Source: Treponema sp. (GTDB taxonomy: Bacteria; Spirochaetota; Spirochaetia; Treponematales; Treponemataceae). Taken from it: DNA of 32,752 bases. Both the position numbers and the translations under genes were made by a program. Under the pieces are notes generated by a model. That model made no database searches. It was given only the letters and a program-made list of their open reading frames with translations, and was not told the DNA's origin. Location: the NCBI GenBank assembly GCA_012799545.1, contig JAAZLA010000251.1:1-32752 (forward strand). The letters run 5' to 3'. Of the stretch, positions 9,092-17,188 are shown one piece after another. Positions within the stretch are counted from its first letter, which is position 1; every line of letters starts with the position of its first letter.

Positions 9092-9733
9092 ATGGAAAAA
9101 AAAGTCTATTCAACCGATGGCAAAGAACTGCGAGCAATTACCCTTGATGATAAGGTATTTGGTCTCCCAATAAATGAAGATGTTATTTATTATGCCATCA
9201 ATAACGAATTAGCTAACAAACGTGTTGGAACCGCTTGTACAAAGGGCCGTGCTGAAGTTAACGGAAGCAATGCGAAACCCTTTAAGCAAAAAGGAACCGG
9301 TAGAGCACGCCGTGGAGATAAAAAATCTCCTCTTTTACGAGGCGGCGGTGTTATATTTGGTCCTAAACCACGTGATTTTAGCTTTGTTTTACCCAAAAAG
9401 GTAAAACGATTAGCAATGAAATCTATCTTGAGTTTAAAAGCTCAAACAGATAGATTAACAATCATCGAAGACTTCACTATAGAAAGTGGAAAGACAAAAG
9501 ATTTAGTTTCGATTTTAAAAAACTTTGTAAAAGATGAACATAGAACTGTTGTTGTATTAAAAGATAACGATGCTATGCTTAAAAGAGCGGGAAAAAACAT
9601 TCCTACTGTATCTTTTTTATCTTATAATCGATTACGAGCACACGATCTTTTTTACGGACAAAAAATTATCATGCTAGAGAGCGCAGTAAAAAATCTTTCT
9701 GATTTTTATGTTGAAGAACAGGAGGCAAAATAA
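9092..9733 (+). CDS. rplD: 50S ribosomal protein L4
   Basis: L4 (213 residues) has the family's exit-tunnel loop region with KQKGTGRARRGDKKSPLLRGGG and the following GPKPRDFSF motif. In E. coli L4 represses its own S10 operon; whether that holds here cannot be seen. Its stop codon overlaps the rplW start by one base (TAATG at 9731-9735), which implies translational coupling. Confidence 0.97.
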   Translation: MEKKVYSTDGKELRAITLDDKVFGLPINEDVIYYAINNELANKRVGTACTKGRAEVNGSNAKPFKQKGTGRARRGDKKSPLLRGGGVIFGPKPRDFSFVLPKKVKRLAMKSILSLKAQTDRLTIIEDFTIESGKTKDLVSILKNFVKDEHRTVVVLKDNDAMLKRAGKNIPTVSFLSYNRLRAHDLFYGQKIIMLESAVKNLSDFYVEEQEAK

Positions 9734-10017
9734 TGATGCTAGAAGATATTCTCGTTGAACCTGTTTTGTCAGAAAAAGCAACTTTATTGCGTGAAGAAGG
9801 GAAGTATGTTTTCAAAGTACATCCTAAGGCAAATAAGTATGAAATTAAAGATGCGGTGCAAAAACTTTTCAATGTAAAAGTTGTAGATTGCACTGTCATG
9901 AATGTGTTTGGAAAGATGAAACGAGTTCGTTATAGAACCGGTCGTACTTCCAGTTGGAAAAAAGCAATCGTCAAACTTGCTCCTGGCGAAACAATTAAGG
10001 TATTTGAGGGCGTTTAG
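9733..10017 (+). CDS. rplW: 50S ribosomal protein L23
   Basis: L23 (94 residues) lies at the polypeptide exit and docks trigger factor and SRP. The start EDILVEPVLSEKATLL and the segment YEIKDAVQKLFNVKVVDCTVMNV are typical. Two ATGs are in tandem (9733 and 9736); the first is chosen because AGGAGG (9720-9725) is 7 nt upstream and it overlaps the rplD stop. Confidence 0.97.
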   Translation: MMLEDILVEPVLSEKATLLREEGKYVFKVHPKANKYEIKDAVQKLFNVKVVDCTVMNVFGKMKRVRYRTGRTSSWKKAIVKLAPGETIKVFEGV

Positions 10018-10046
10018 CTCTTGATACATATATAAGGGGAACCTAA

Positions 10047-10877
10047 ATGGCCTTAAAAGTATATAAACCTATAACTGCTGGCACTCGAGCACGAATTGAT
10101 TTAGTACGCGACGAAATTACCACAAATAGACCTGAAAAAAGTTTAACAACTGGTAAGAAGCGAAACGCTGGACGTGATGCAAATGGTCGTATCTCAGTTC
10201 GTCATAAGGGTGGCGGTCATAAAAGAAGGTATAGAGACATAGATTTTAAAAGAGATAAGCATGGAGTACCAGGAACAGTTCGAACTATCGAATACGATCC
10301 AAACCGAAGTGCAAATATCGCTTTGATTTTCTATGCTGATGGCGAAAAAAGGTATATCATTGCTCCAAAAGGATTAGAAGTTGGTCAAAAAATTCTTTCT
10401 GGCGAAAGTGCAAGCCCAACTGTGGGTAACGCACTTCCTTTAGAAGCAATACCTGTTGGATTTACCGTTCACAATATTGAATTGACAATTGGTAAAGGTG
10501 GGCAGTTGGCACGATCTGCTGGAACAAGCGCTCTTGTAGCTGCTAAAGAAGGCGACTATGTTACTATCCGACTTCCTTCAAGTGAAGTTCGTTTAGTACA
10601 TAAAAAATGCTATGCAACCATCGGAACCGTTGGAAATGAAGATAGAATGAACACCCAATTGGGAAAAGCTGGACGAAATAGATGGCTTGGTGTGCGACCA
10701 GGCGTTCGCGGTATGTCTATGAACCCAGTCGATCACCCGCTTGGTGGTGGTGAAGGTCGAGGTAAGGGACGAAACCCTGTAACACCATGGGGACAACCAT
10801 GTAAGGGTTTCAAGACTCGCAAAAAACGCAAGGTATCGAGCAATTTTATTGTTTCGCGCCGTAAGAAGAAGAGATAG
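10047..10877 (+). CDS. rplB: 50S ribosomal protein L2
   Basis: L2 (276 residues) is needed for subunit joining and peptidyl transfer. The RHKGGGHKRRYR motif is near residues 52-63. Near the C-terminus the usual HPHGGGEGR reads HPLGGGEGR: the histidine equivalent to E. coli His229 (first of the pair, His230 here counting Met) is kept and the second is Leu232. The lysine/arginine-rich C-terminus is normal. ATG follows AAGGGGAACCTAA. Confidence 0.98.
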   Translation: MALKVYKPITAGTRARIDLVRDEITTNRPEKSLTTGKKRNAGRDANGRISVRHKGGGHKRRYRDIDFKRDKHGVPGTVRTIEYDPNRSANIALIFYADGEKRYIIAPKGLEVGQKILSGESASPTVGNALPLEAIPVGFTVHNIELTIGKGGQLARSAGTSALVAAKEGDYVTIRLPSSEVRLVHKKCYATIGTVGNEDRMNTQLGKAGRNRWLGVRPGVRGMSMNPVDHPLGGGEGRGKGRNPVTPWGQPCKGFKTRKKRKVSSNFIVSRRKKKR

Positions 10878-10886
10878 GAGATAACC

Positions 10887-11168
10887 GTGTCAAGATCCGT
10901 TAAAAAAGGACCTTTTATTGAAAAGAGTCTTTACAAAAAGGTTATTGAAATGAACAAAGCAGCAGACAGGAAGATGATAAAAACATATTCCCGATGTTCT
11001 ACTATTATTCCTGAAATGGTTGGAAATACGATTTCTGTTTATAATGGTAAATCTTGGGTGCCTGTGTATATCACAGAAAACCTTGTTGGGCATAAGCTCG
11101 GTGAGTTTTCTCCTACACGTGTTTTCCGCGGTCATGCTGGCTCAGATAACAAAGCTGGGAGGAGATAG
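10887..11168 (+). CDS. rpsS: 30S ribosomal protein S19
   Basis: S19 (93 residues) binds the head of the small subunit with S13. It begins MSRSVKKGPFIEKSLYKKV and ends in the conserved LGEFSPTRVFRGHAG region. The start is GTG at 10887, supported by AGGAGA 5 nt upstream and by the position of the conserved N-terminus. The next gene begins 3 bp after its stop. Confidence 0.97.
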   Translation: MSRSVKKGPFIEKSLYKKVIEMNKAADRKMIKTYSRCSTIIPEMVGNTISVYNGKSWVPVYITENLVGHKLGEFSPTRVFRGHAGSDNKAGRR

Positions 11169-11171
11169 AAA

Positions 11172-11528
11172 ATGGCTGAAAAAAAAGACTATATAGCCAA
11201 GACAAAGTTTCTCATCGCCTCTCCTACAAAGGTTCGCCCTGTAGCCAATGTTGTTAAAAGAAAAAACTGTTCAGAAGCTATGGCAATTTTAGAAAATATG
11301 CCACAAAAGGGTGCGACTTTAATTAAAAGCACTATGAAATCAGCTATTGCAAACGCATTATATGCAAACAAGAAGCTAGATGAAGAAATGTTGTATGTCA
11401 AGGATGTTCAAATAGACGAAGGTCCTCGACTAAAAAGAATTTGGTACCGAGCACGTGGTAGAGCAGATATGCTTAAAAGACGTATGTGTCATATTACAGT
11501 GGTGGTAGCAGAAAAGGCGGGTAATTAA
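11172..11528 (+). CDS. rplV: 50S ribosomal protein L22
   Basis: L22 (118 residues) lines the exit tunnel. The core ASPTKVRPVANVVKRKN and the C-terminal GPRLKRIWYRARGRADMLKRR, with the beta-hairpin tip near the macrolide-binding constriction, are clear. ATG follows GGGAGGAGATAGAAA. Its stop lies 1 bp before the rpsC start. Confidence 0.97.
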   Translation: MAEKKDYIAKTKFLIASPTKVRPVANVVKRKNCSEAMAILENMPQKGATLIKSTMKSAIANALYANKKLDEEMLYVKDVQIDEGPRLKRIWYRARGRADMLKRRMCHITVVVAEKAGN

Positions 11529-11529
11529 G

Positions 11530-12291
11530 ATGGGACAAAAAGTACATCCAATAGGACTACGTCTTGGCATTAATAAAACCTGGCAATCACGCTGGTATGC
11601 TGACCCAAGGGAATACGCAGATTTATTACACGAAGATTTGAAGATTCGAAAAATGATTTCTACAATGCCTGAGTGTAAAAATGCTGATATTGCTGAAGTG
11701 GAAATAATTCGACATCCGCAAAGGGTAACAATTGTTATTCATACAGCTCGACCAGGTGTAATCATTGGTGTAAAAGGCGCAAATATCGAAAAAATTGGTG
11801 CTGAAATCCAAAAAAAGATTGCCAAAAAAGTGCAAATCAAGATAAAAGAAATTAAAAGATCAGAGATTAATGCTTCTTTGATTGCACAAAATATCGCTCG
11901 ACAGCTTGTAGGCAGAGTTTCTTTTAGAAAGGTTCTAAAACAATCTATAGCAAATGCTATGAGAGGCGGAGCCCAAGGCGTTAAAGTACGTTTAAGCGGT
12001 CGATTAGGCGGAGCAGAAATGTCCCGCACTGAGGAGCACAAAGACGGGCGAGTACCGCTCCATACACTTCGTGCTAATATTGATTTTGGTTTTGCGGAAG
12101 CTCATACTACCTTTGGTAAAATTGGTGTAAAGGTATGGGTTTATAACGGAATGATGTACGGCTACGAACAAAACGAAGATGCAGGTCAAGTGCAACGAAA
12201 GCGACGTGAACGTACAGATCGAGCAGAAGGTGCTGACAGAGATTCTAGACCAGCTCGACCAAGCCGTAGTGCAAAAGCCCCAAGGAGTTAG
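11530..12291 (+). CDS. rpsC: 30S ribosomal protein S3
   Basis: S3 (253 residues) forms the mRNA entry channel. MGQKVHPIGLRLGI is the family start; the KH-type domain has GVIIGVKGANIEKI. The C-terminal domain contains GRLGGAEMSRTE and GRVPLHTLRANIDFG. The last ~30 residues (RKRRERTDRAEGADRDSR and onward) form a low-complexity Arg/Ala/Ser tail, so the protein is somewhat longer than the E. coli form. Confidence 0.98.
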   Translation: MGQKVHPIGLRLGINKTWQSRWYADPREYADLLHEDLKIRKMISTMPECKNADIAEVEIIRHPQRVTIVIHTARPGVIIGVKGANIEKIGAEIQKKIAKKVQIKIKEIKRSEINASLIAQNIARQLVGRVSFRKVLKQSIANAMRGGAQGVKVRLSGRLGGAEMSRTEEHKDGRVPLHTLRANIDFGFAEAHTTFGKIGVKVWVYNGMMYGYEQNEDAGQVQRKRRERTDRAEGADRDSRPARPSRSAKAPRS

Positions 12292-12294
12292 TCA

Positions 12295-12714
12295 ATGGCA
12301 CTTAGTCCTAAAAGAGTAAAGCATCGCAAGGTGCAACGCGGAAGAATTAAGGGGAATGCAACGCGAAATTGTAATGTCGACTTTGGAGATATAGCGCTTG
12401 TCGCTTTAGAACCATTTTGGCTTACAGCTCAGCAAATTGAAGCTGCTCGTGTTGCTTTGAACCGAAGAATTAATCGTAAGGGACAAGTTTGGATTCGTGT
12501 GTTTCCAGATAAACCCTATTCGAAAAAGCCTGCTGAAACAAGACAAGGTAAAGGAAAAGGTGCTCCAGATCACTGGACAGCTGTTGTAAAACCTGGTCAA
12601 GTTTTGTTTGAAATCGGTGGTGTAGAATTGGATACAGCCGCTCAAGCAATTATTTTAGCTGGCAGTAAGTTACCTTTCAAAACAAAGGTTGCTTACAAAC
12701 AAGACGTACAATAA
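12295..12714 (+). CDS. rplP: 50S ribosomal protein L16
   Basis: L16 (139 residues) sits near the A-site tRNA. It shows the expected N-terminus MALSPKRVKHRKVQRGRIKG and the IEAARVALNRRINRKGQVWIR segment with the KPAETRQGKGKGAP loop. The ATG lies 4 nt after the rpsC stop, with the ribosome site AAGGAG inside the end of rpsC. Confidence 0.97.
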   Translation: MALSPKRVKHRKVQRGRIKGNATRNCNVDFGDIALVALEPFWLTAQQIEAARVALNRRINRKGQVWIRVFPDKPYSKKPAETRQGKGKGAPDHWTAVVKPGQVLFEIGGVELDTAAQAIILAGSKLPFKTKVAYKQDVQ

Positions 12715-12725
12715 GGAGAAGCAGA

Positions 12726-12926
12726 ATGGCAAAAAAAGAAAAAGATTTGACTTATTCTGAACTTATTGTTAAGCGGAATGAGCTAAAAAAGAAGTACATG
12801 GATTTACGATTTCAAATGGTAATCGGCCATGTTGATAACCCTGTGCAAAAGCGTACCATGAGGCGAGATATTGCCACATTGAATACCTTAATTCGGCAAA
12901 AAGAAATTGCCGGTTTGGATAAGTAG
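12726..12926 (+). CDS. rpmC: 50S ribosomal protein L29
   Basis: L29 (66 residues) is a two-helix protein beside L23 at the tunnel exit. The pattern LIVKRNELKKKYMDLRFQ followed by NPVQKRTMRRDIATLNT is typical. ATG follows AAGGAGAAGCAGA. Confidence 0.95.
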   Translation: MAKKEKDLTYSELIVKRNELKKKYMDLRFQMVIGHVDNPVQKRTMRRDIATLNTLIRQKEIAGLDK

Positions 12927-12936
12927 GAGTTGACCC

Positions 12937-13209
12937 GTGGAAGAACAAGTTGTTCAAGGTAAAAGCTCAAAGCGCTCTTTTGTAGGTGTTGTAACAAGCG
13001 ACAAAATGGATAAAACCATCGTTGTTCAAATTTCTACAAAAAAGCTACACAAGCTTTATAAAAAATACGTTACGAGTGTCAAAAAATACAAGGCTCACGA
13101 TGAAAAAAATGATGCACGCATTGGCGACAGAGTGAAAATCGTTGAGTCAAGACCTCTAAGCAAAGATAAATGCTGGAGACTTGTTGAAGTGCTTGAGCGA
13201 GCAAAATAA
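12937..13209 (+). CDS. rpsQ: 30S ribosomal protein S17
   Basis: S17 (90 residues) is a primary 16S rRNA binder with an OB fold. The motifs FVGVVTSDKMDKTIVV and KYKAHDEKNDARIGDRVKI are clear. The start is GTG at 12937, positioned by TAGGAG 7 nt upstream and by the conserved N-terminal length. Confidence 0.96.
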   Translation: MEEQVVQGKSSKRSFVGVVTSDKMDKTIVVQISTKKLHKLYKKYVTSVKKYKAHDEKNDARIGDRVKIVESRPLSKDKCWRLVEVLERAK

Positions 13210-13219
13210 GGAGTAGGCT

Positions 13220-13588
13220 ATGATTCAAATGCAATCGTACATGAACGTTGCCGACAACTCTGGAGCTAAGGTTGTTCAATGCATTAAAGTTATCGGCGGT
13301 TCAAAACGTCGATATGCAAGTGTTGGTGATGTAGTTGTTGTAGCAGTTAAGGAAACCCTTCCTACTTCTACAATTAAAAAAGGCACTATCGAAAAAGCAG
13401 TTATAGTGCGTATTTCTAAGGAATACCGAAGATCTGATGGAACTTATATTCGTTTTGATGATAACGCTTGTGTTATTATCGATGCAAATAAAAACCCAAA
13501 AGGTAAACGTGTATTTGGTCCAGTAGCCAGAGAGCTTCGCGACATGGATTACATGAAAATTGTATCCCTTGCGCCAGAGGTTCTATAA
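13220..13588 (+). CDS. rplN: 50S ribosomal protein L14
   Basis: L14 (122 residues) starts MIQMQSYMNVADNSGAKVV and includes the conserved YIRFDDNACVIID and GKRVFGPVARELR segments. It forms part of the inter-subunit bridge area. ATG follows AAGGAGTAGGCT. Confidence 0.98.
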   Translation: MIQMQSYMNVADNSGAKVVQCIKVIGGSKRRYASVGDVVVVAVKETLPTSTIKKGTIEKAVIVRISKEYRRSDGTYIRFDDNACVIIDANKNPKGKRVFGPVARELRDMDYMKIVSLAPEVL

Positions 13589-13610
13589 GGTTCTTAAGGA
13601 GAATTGAAGA

Positions 13611-13925
13611 ATGGATAAGAAGTTCAAGATCCGAAAGGACGACACAGTAGAAATTATTGCTGGAAAAGACAAGGGAAAACGAGGTCCTATCGTAAAAATT
13701 TTACGAAGTAAAGATCGCGTTATCATTTCTGGTGCAAACCTTGTAAAAAAAGCAATGAAAAAAAGAAGTCAGCAGGACAAAGGCGGCATAGTTGAAGTTG
13801 AAGCTCCAATTCATGTTTCAAACGTAGCTATTGTTTGCAAAAAATGCGGTCCTACTAGAATTGGATTTAAACTCGACGGCGAAAAGAAAACAAGAGTATG
13901 CCGTAAATGTGGAGACACACTATAA
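13611..13925 (+). CDS. rplX: 50S ribosomal protein L24 with a zinc-ribbon C-terminus
   Basis: L24 (104 residues) starts 50S assembly. The N-terminal KOW region (RKDDTVEIIAGKDKGKRG) is standard. The C-terminal part has two CxxC knuckles, Cys76/Cys79 and Cys97/Cys100, arranged as a four-cysteine zinc ribbon; E. coli L24 lacks these. Its TAA stop shares its last base with the rplE ATG (13923-13927), implying coupled translation. Confidence 0.96.
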   Translation: MDKKFKIRKDDTVEIIAGKDKGKRGPIVKILRSKDRVIISGANLVKKAMKKRSQQDKGGIVEVEAPIHVSNVAIVCKKCGPTRIGFKLDGEKKTRVCRKCGDTL

Positions 13926-14476
13926 TGAGTAATTATGTACCCCGGCTTAAGAAAGTCTATAAAGATACAATCGCCCCTGAGCTTTTTAAAGAGCTCGGAT
14001 GCACTTCTGTAATGCAAGTGCCCGCTGTCAAAAAAGTGGTAGTGAGCATGGGCGTGGGTGAAGCTCTCGCAAACAAGAAACTCCTTGACGCCGCAGTAAC
14101 TGACCTAACAACAATTACAGGTCAGAAGGCTGTGAAAACCAAGGCGAAAAAAAGTATTGCGAACTTCAAACTTAGAGAAGGTAATGAAGTTGGTGTAATG
14201 GTAACATTGCGAGGAACTCAAATGTATGAGTTCTTGGATCGCTTAATAAACGTTGCCTTACCTCGTGTAAAGGATTTTCGTGGCATCAAGGCGACTGGCT
14301 TTGATGGACGAGGCAATTTTTCTCTTGGTGTAACCGAGCAAATTATTTTTCCAGAAATTGATTTCGATAAAATTGAAAAAATTTCTGGTATGAATATTAA
14401 CATCGTGACCAGTGCGCAAACTGATAGCGATGCACGTGCTCTTCTATCCAAGTTTGGAATGCCGTTTAGGAAATAG
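13925..14476 (+). CDS. rplE: 50S ribosomal protein L5
   Basis: L5 (183 residues) binds 5S rRNA. The block VMQVPAVKKVVVSMGVGEA and the later GIKATGFDGRGNFSLGVTEQ are typical. An in-frame ATG exists at 13907, but ATG 13925 gives the usual N-terminus (MSNYVPRLKKVYKD) and a TAATG overlap with rplX, so it is preferred. Confidence 0.96.
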   Translation: MSNYVPRLKKVYKDTIAPELFKELGCTSVMQVPAVKKVVVSMGVGEALANKKLLDAAVTDLTTITGQKAVKTKAKKSIANFKLREGNEVGVMVTLRGTQMYEFLDRLINVALPRVKDFRGIKATGFDGRGNFSLGVTEQIIFPEIDFDKIEKISGMNINIVTSAQTDSDARALLSKFGMPFRK

Positions 14477-14486
14477 GTAGGAGATC

Positions 14487-14672
14487 ATGGCAAAAAAATC
14501 ATTGATTATTAAGGCAAGCCGCCCACAAAAATATAGTACTCGCAAGTACAATCGTTGTTTAGTGTGTGGTCGACCACGTGGATATTTACGAAAGTACAAA
14601 ATGTGCAGAGTATGTTTTCGTAAGTTAGCAAGCGAAGGCCTGATTCCAGGCGTTACAAAATCAAGCTGGTAG
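14487..14672 (+). CDS. rpsN: 30S ribosomal protein S14, zinc-binding type
   Basis: This is the short (61-residue) type Z form of S14, with four zinc cysteines at 24, 27, 40 and 43 (CLVCGRPRGYLRKYKMCRVC). No zinc-free paralogue is visible in the window. ATG follows AGGAGATC. It sits between rplE and rpsH as in most spc clusters. Confidence 0.97.
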   Translation: MAKKSLIIKASRPQKYSTRKYNRCLVCGRPRGYLRKYKMCRVCFRKLASEGLIPGVTKSSW

Positions 14673-14685
14673 GAGGGAGTAGATA

Positions 14686-15084
14686 ATGAGTGCTTCAGAC
14701 CCTATTGCAGATATGCTTACTAAAATCAGGAATGCAGCTTTGGCTCGCCACGAAAAAGTAGATGTTTCTGCTTCTAAGATTAAATTAGAAATTGTTAAAA
14801 TTTTAAAAACAGAAGGTTATATTAAAAACTTTAAGAAAATTAGCCAAGATGGTATGAATTCTATTCGTATTTTTCTTAAATATGATGATAAAAACGCATC
14901 TGTTATCAAAGGTATCCAAAAGATATCTACACCAGGTAGACGAGTCTATTCTGGGTATAAGGATCTGCCCCGTGTCTATAACGGTTACGGGACTGTTATT
15001 TTATCAACCTCTTTGGGTGTAACAACTGGTCGGAAGGCAAACGAAAAGATGGTTGGCGGTGAACTTATTTGCACCGTTTGGTAA
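14686..15084 (+). CDS. rpsH: 30S ribosomal protein S8
   Basis: S8 (132 residues) is a primary binder of the 16S central domain. It begins MSASDPIADMLTKIRNA and ends with the conserved STSLGVTTGRKANEKMVGGELICTVW region. In E. coli S8 represses the spc operon; no matching target was verified here. ATG follows GGAGGGAGTAGATA. Confidence 0.98.
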   Translation: MSASDPIADMLTKIRNAALARHEKVDVSASKIKLEIVKILKTEGYIKNFKKISQDGMNSIRIFLKYDDKNASVIKGIQKISTPGRRVYSGYKDLPRVYNGYGTVILSTSLGVTTGRKANEKMVGGELICTVW

Positions 15085-15096
15085 AAGGGAAAGAAA

Positions 15097-15633
15097 ATGT
15101 CAAGAATTGGTAAACTTCCCGTTCAAATACCAGCGGGTGTAAAAGTTTCTGTAAGTGCAAACGAAATTTCTGTAGAAGGACCAAAAGGAAAACTCAGTCA
15201 AGATTTTAACAATTTAGTTTCTATTAAGGTTGAGGGTACCGATGTTGTGGTAAATCGAGCAAATGACTCAAAACCAGCGCGTTCAGCACATGGTTTATAC
15301 AGAAGCCTTGTTGAAAATATGATTCAAGGTGTTACCGAAGGCTTTAGCAAAACATTAGTTATTAACGGTGTTGGTTTTAGAGCTGAAGTGCAAGGTAATC
15401 TCTTGATGTTAAACCTTGGTTATTCAAACGACATTTATGCGGGGATTCCAGAAAATCTTACCGTAGTTGTTGAAGCTCAAGGGAAATTAACAATCAGCGG
15501 CATAGATAAACAAGCCGTTGGTGAGTATGCAGCACAAATTCGTAAGTTGCGACTTCCAGAGCCATATAAGGGCAAGGGAATTCGTTATAGCGACGAAGTC
15601 ATTCGAAGAAAAGTCGGTAAATCTGGCGTATAA
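15097..15633 (+). CDS. rplF: 50S ribosomal protein L6
   Basis: L6 (178 residues) has the duplicated fold with MSRIGKLPVQIPAGV at the start and the signature LPEPYKGKGIRYSDEVIRRK near the C-terminus. It lies near the factor-binding site of the large subunit. The spacing to rpsH and rplR is 12 bp on both sides. Confidence 0.98.
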   Translation: MSRIGKLPVQIPAGVKVSVSANEISVEGPKGKLSQDFNNLVSIKVEGTDVVVNRANDSKPARSAHGLYRSLVENMIQGVTEGFSKTLVINGVGFRAEVQGNLLMLNLGYSNDIYAGIPENLTVVVEAQGKLTISGIDKQAVGEYAAQIRKLRLPEPYKGKGIRYSDEVIRRKVGKSGV

Positions 15634-15645
15634 TGAGGTAAAGCG

Positions 15646-16008
15646 ATGCATAAAAAACGTAATGAAAAAGATAGAAAACGTCTTAAGAGAAAGATTCACA
15701 TTCGTAAGCGATTGCACGGTACAGCTGACCGCCCACGAATGACTGTTTTTAGAAGCAATAAAAACTTGTTTGTGCAAGTTATTGATGACGAACAAGGCAA
15801 AACACTTGCTTCTATCTCTACCTTAGAAAAAGAGTTTTCATCTATGAAGGCAACTGTTAAAGATGCTGAGAAACTCGGCGAAGCAATGGGCAAACGACTT
15901 GTTGAAAATAAAATCAACACAGTTGTTTTTGATCGAAATGGCTACCTCTACCATGGTGTAGTGAAGTCTTTAGCTGATGGTGCCCGCAAAGCCGGAATCG
16001 TGTTCTAG
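15646..16008 (+). CDS. rplR: 50S ribosomal protein L18
   Basis: L18 (120 residues) binds 5S rRNA with L5. It begins with a basic segment (HKKRNEKDRKRLKRKIHIRK) followed by RLHGTADRPRMTVFRSNKNLFVQVIDD and ends VVKSLADGARKAGIVF, all typical. ATG follows GAGGTAAAGCG. Confidence 0.97.
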   Translation: MHKKRNEKDRKRLKRKIHIRKRLHGTADRPRMTVFRSNKNLFVQVIDDEQGKTLASISTLEKEFSSMKATVKDAEKLGEAMGKRLVENKINTVVFDRNGYLYHGVVKSLADGARKAGIVF

Positions 16009-16016
16009 GAGTAGAT

Positions 16017-16529
16017 ATGTATAACCAAAGAAATTATGATAAAGACCAGCCAAAAGAATTTGTAGAAAAATTGGTAAAGCTGAACCGAACTGCCAAGGTA
16101 GTAAAAGGTGGAAGGCGATTTTCTTTTTCTGCATTAACCGTGGTTGGAGATAAAAAAGGTAGAGTTGGTTTTGGATTTGGAAAAGCCAACGATGTCAGTG
16201 AGGCGATCCGAAAGAGCATTGAAAAAGCAAAGAAAAATATGGTAGTACTTCCACTTAAAAATGGAACAATACCACATAAAATTCAAGCAAAATACAAGGG
16301 TTCTTCTGTCTTATTGCTTCCTGCTTGTTCTGGTACCGGAATTATCGCTGGTGGACCAGTGCGGGCGGTATTGGAAGCAGCTGGCGCAACGGACGTTATG
16401 TCTAAGTCACTTGGCTCAAACACATCCATAAATGTAGTACAAGCAACATTTGCTGCTATTGATGGCTTAATGGATGCTCGAGTTATTGCTAAAAACAGAG
16501 GAAAAGCTCTCAAGGATGTTTGGGGGTAA
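16017..16529 (+). CDS. rpsE: 30S ribosomal protein S5
   Basis: S5 (170 residues) takes part in translational accuracy and mRNA unwinding. The double-stranded RNA-binding part KVVKGGRRFSFSALTVVGDKKGRVGFGFGKA is followed by the C-terminal fold with GTGIIAGGPVRAVLEAAG and DVMSKSLGSNTSINVV. ATG follows TAGGAGTAGAT. Confidence 0.98.
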   Translation: MYNQRNYDKDQPKEFVEKLVKLNRTAKVVKGGRRFSFSALTVVGDKKGRVGFGFGKANDVSEAIRKSIEKAKKNMVVLPLKNGTIPHKIQAKYKGSSVLLLPACSGTGIIAGGPVRAVLEAAGATDVMSKSLGSNTSINVVQATFAAIDGLMDARVIAKNRGKALKDVWG

Positions 16530-16531
16530 CT

Positions 16532-16723
16532 ATGGCTAAGAATAAAAGAATTAAAATTACTTTAGTACGAAGCACTATTGGGCAAAAAGCGCCAAAGGTT
16601 GCTACTGTTCGAAGTCTCGGTCTTAAAAAACTAAATTCCACGGTGGAACATGAGGTAAATCCTGCTATTATGGGTATGGTTGCAGCTGTTTCTCACTTGG
16701 TAACATACGAGGAGTTGAATTAA
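16532..16723 (+). CDS. rpmD: 50S ribosomal protein L30
   Basis: L30 (63 residues) has the typical IKITLVRSTIGQKAPKVATVRSLGL core. An in-frame TTG at 16520 lies inside rpsE, but ATG 16532 is 2 nt after the rpsE stop and 5 nt after a GGGGG ribosome site, so it is the better start. Its stop overlaps the rplO start by 1 bp. Confidence 0.95.
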   Translation: MAKNKRIKITLVRSTIGQKAPKVATVRSLGLKKLNSTVEHEVNPAIMGMVAAVSHLVTYEELN

Positions 16724-17175
16724 TGTCTGATTTTACTCTTAAAGCACCAGTTGGTGCAAATAAAGCAAAAAAGATAGTTGGTCGAGGTTCAGGATCTGGG
16801 CTTGGAACAACTGCAGGCCGCGGAAATAAGGGTCAACAATCAAGATCTGGTGGTGGTACCTATGTAGGTTTTGAAGGTGGACAAATGCCCTTATACCGAC
16901 GCATTGCTATTAGAGGTTTTTCTAACTATCCGTTTAAAAAAGAATATGCTCTTTTTAATCTTCGTGATTTGGAAGCAAAATACGAAAATGGTGAAACAGT
17001 TTCTAAGGAAACACTCATTAAAAAAGGCTTGTTAAAAAAAGCGGGTATTTTAGTAAAAGTATTGGGTGATGGTGAGTTGACAAAAAAACTTACTGTTAAT
17101 GTTGACAAGGTTTCAGCTTCTGCAAAAGAAAAAATAGAAAAAATTGGCGGAACAGTTGCGATAAGTAACGAATAA
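16723..17175 (+). CDS. rplO: 50S ribosomal protein L15
   Basis: L15 (150 residues) carries the glycine-rich N-terminal extension GRGSGSGLGTTAGRGNKGQQ and GGTYVGFEGGQMPLYRRI that threads into 23S rRNA. The globular C-terminal half is normal. Its ATG overlaps the rpmD stop (TAATG, 16721-16725). Confidence 0.97.
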   Translation: MSDFTLKAPVGANKAKKIVGRGSGSGLGTTAGRGNKGQQSRSGGGTYVGFEGGQMPLYRRIAIRGFSNYPFKKEYALFNLRDLEAKYENGETVSKETLIKKGLLKKAGILVKVLGDGELTKKLTVNVDKVSASAKEKIEKIGGTVAISNE

Positions 17176-17188
17176 AAGTGAGAAAAAG

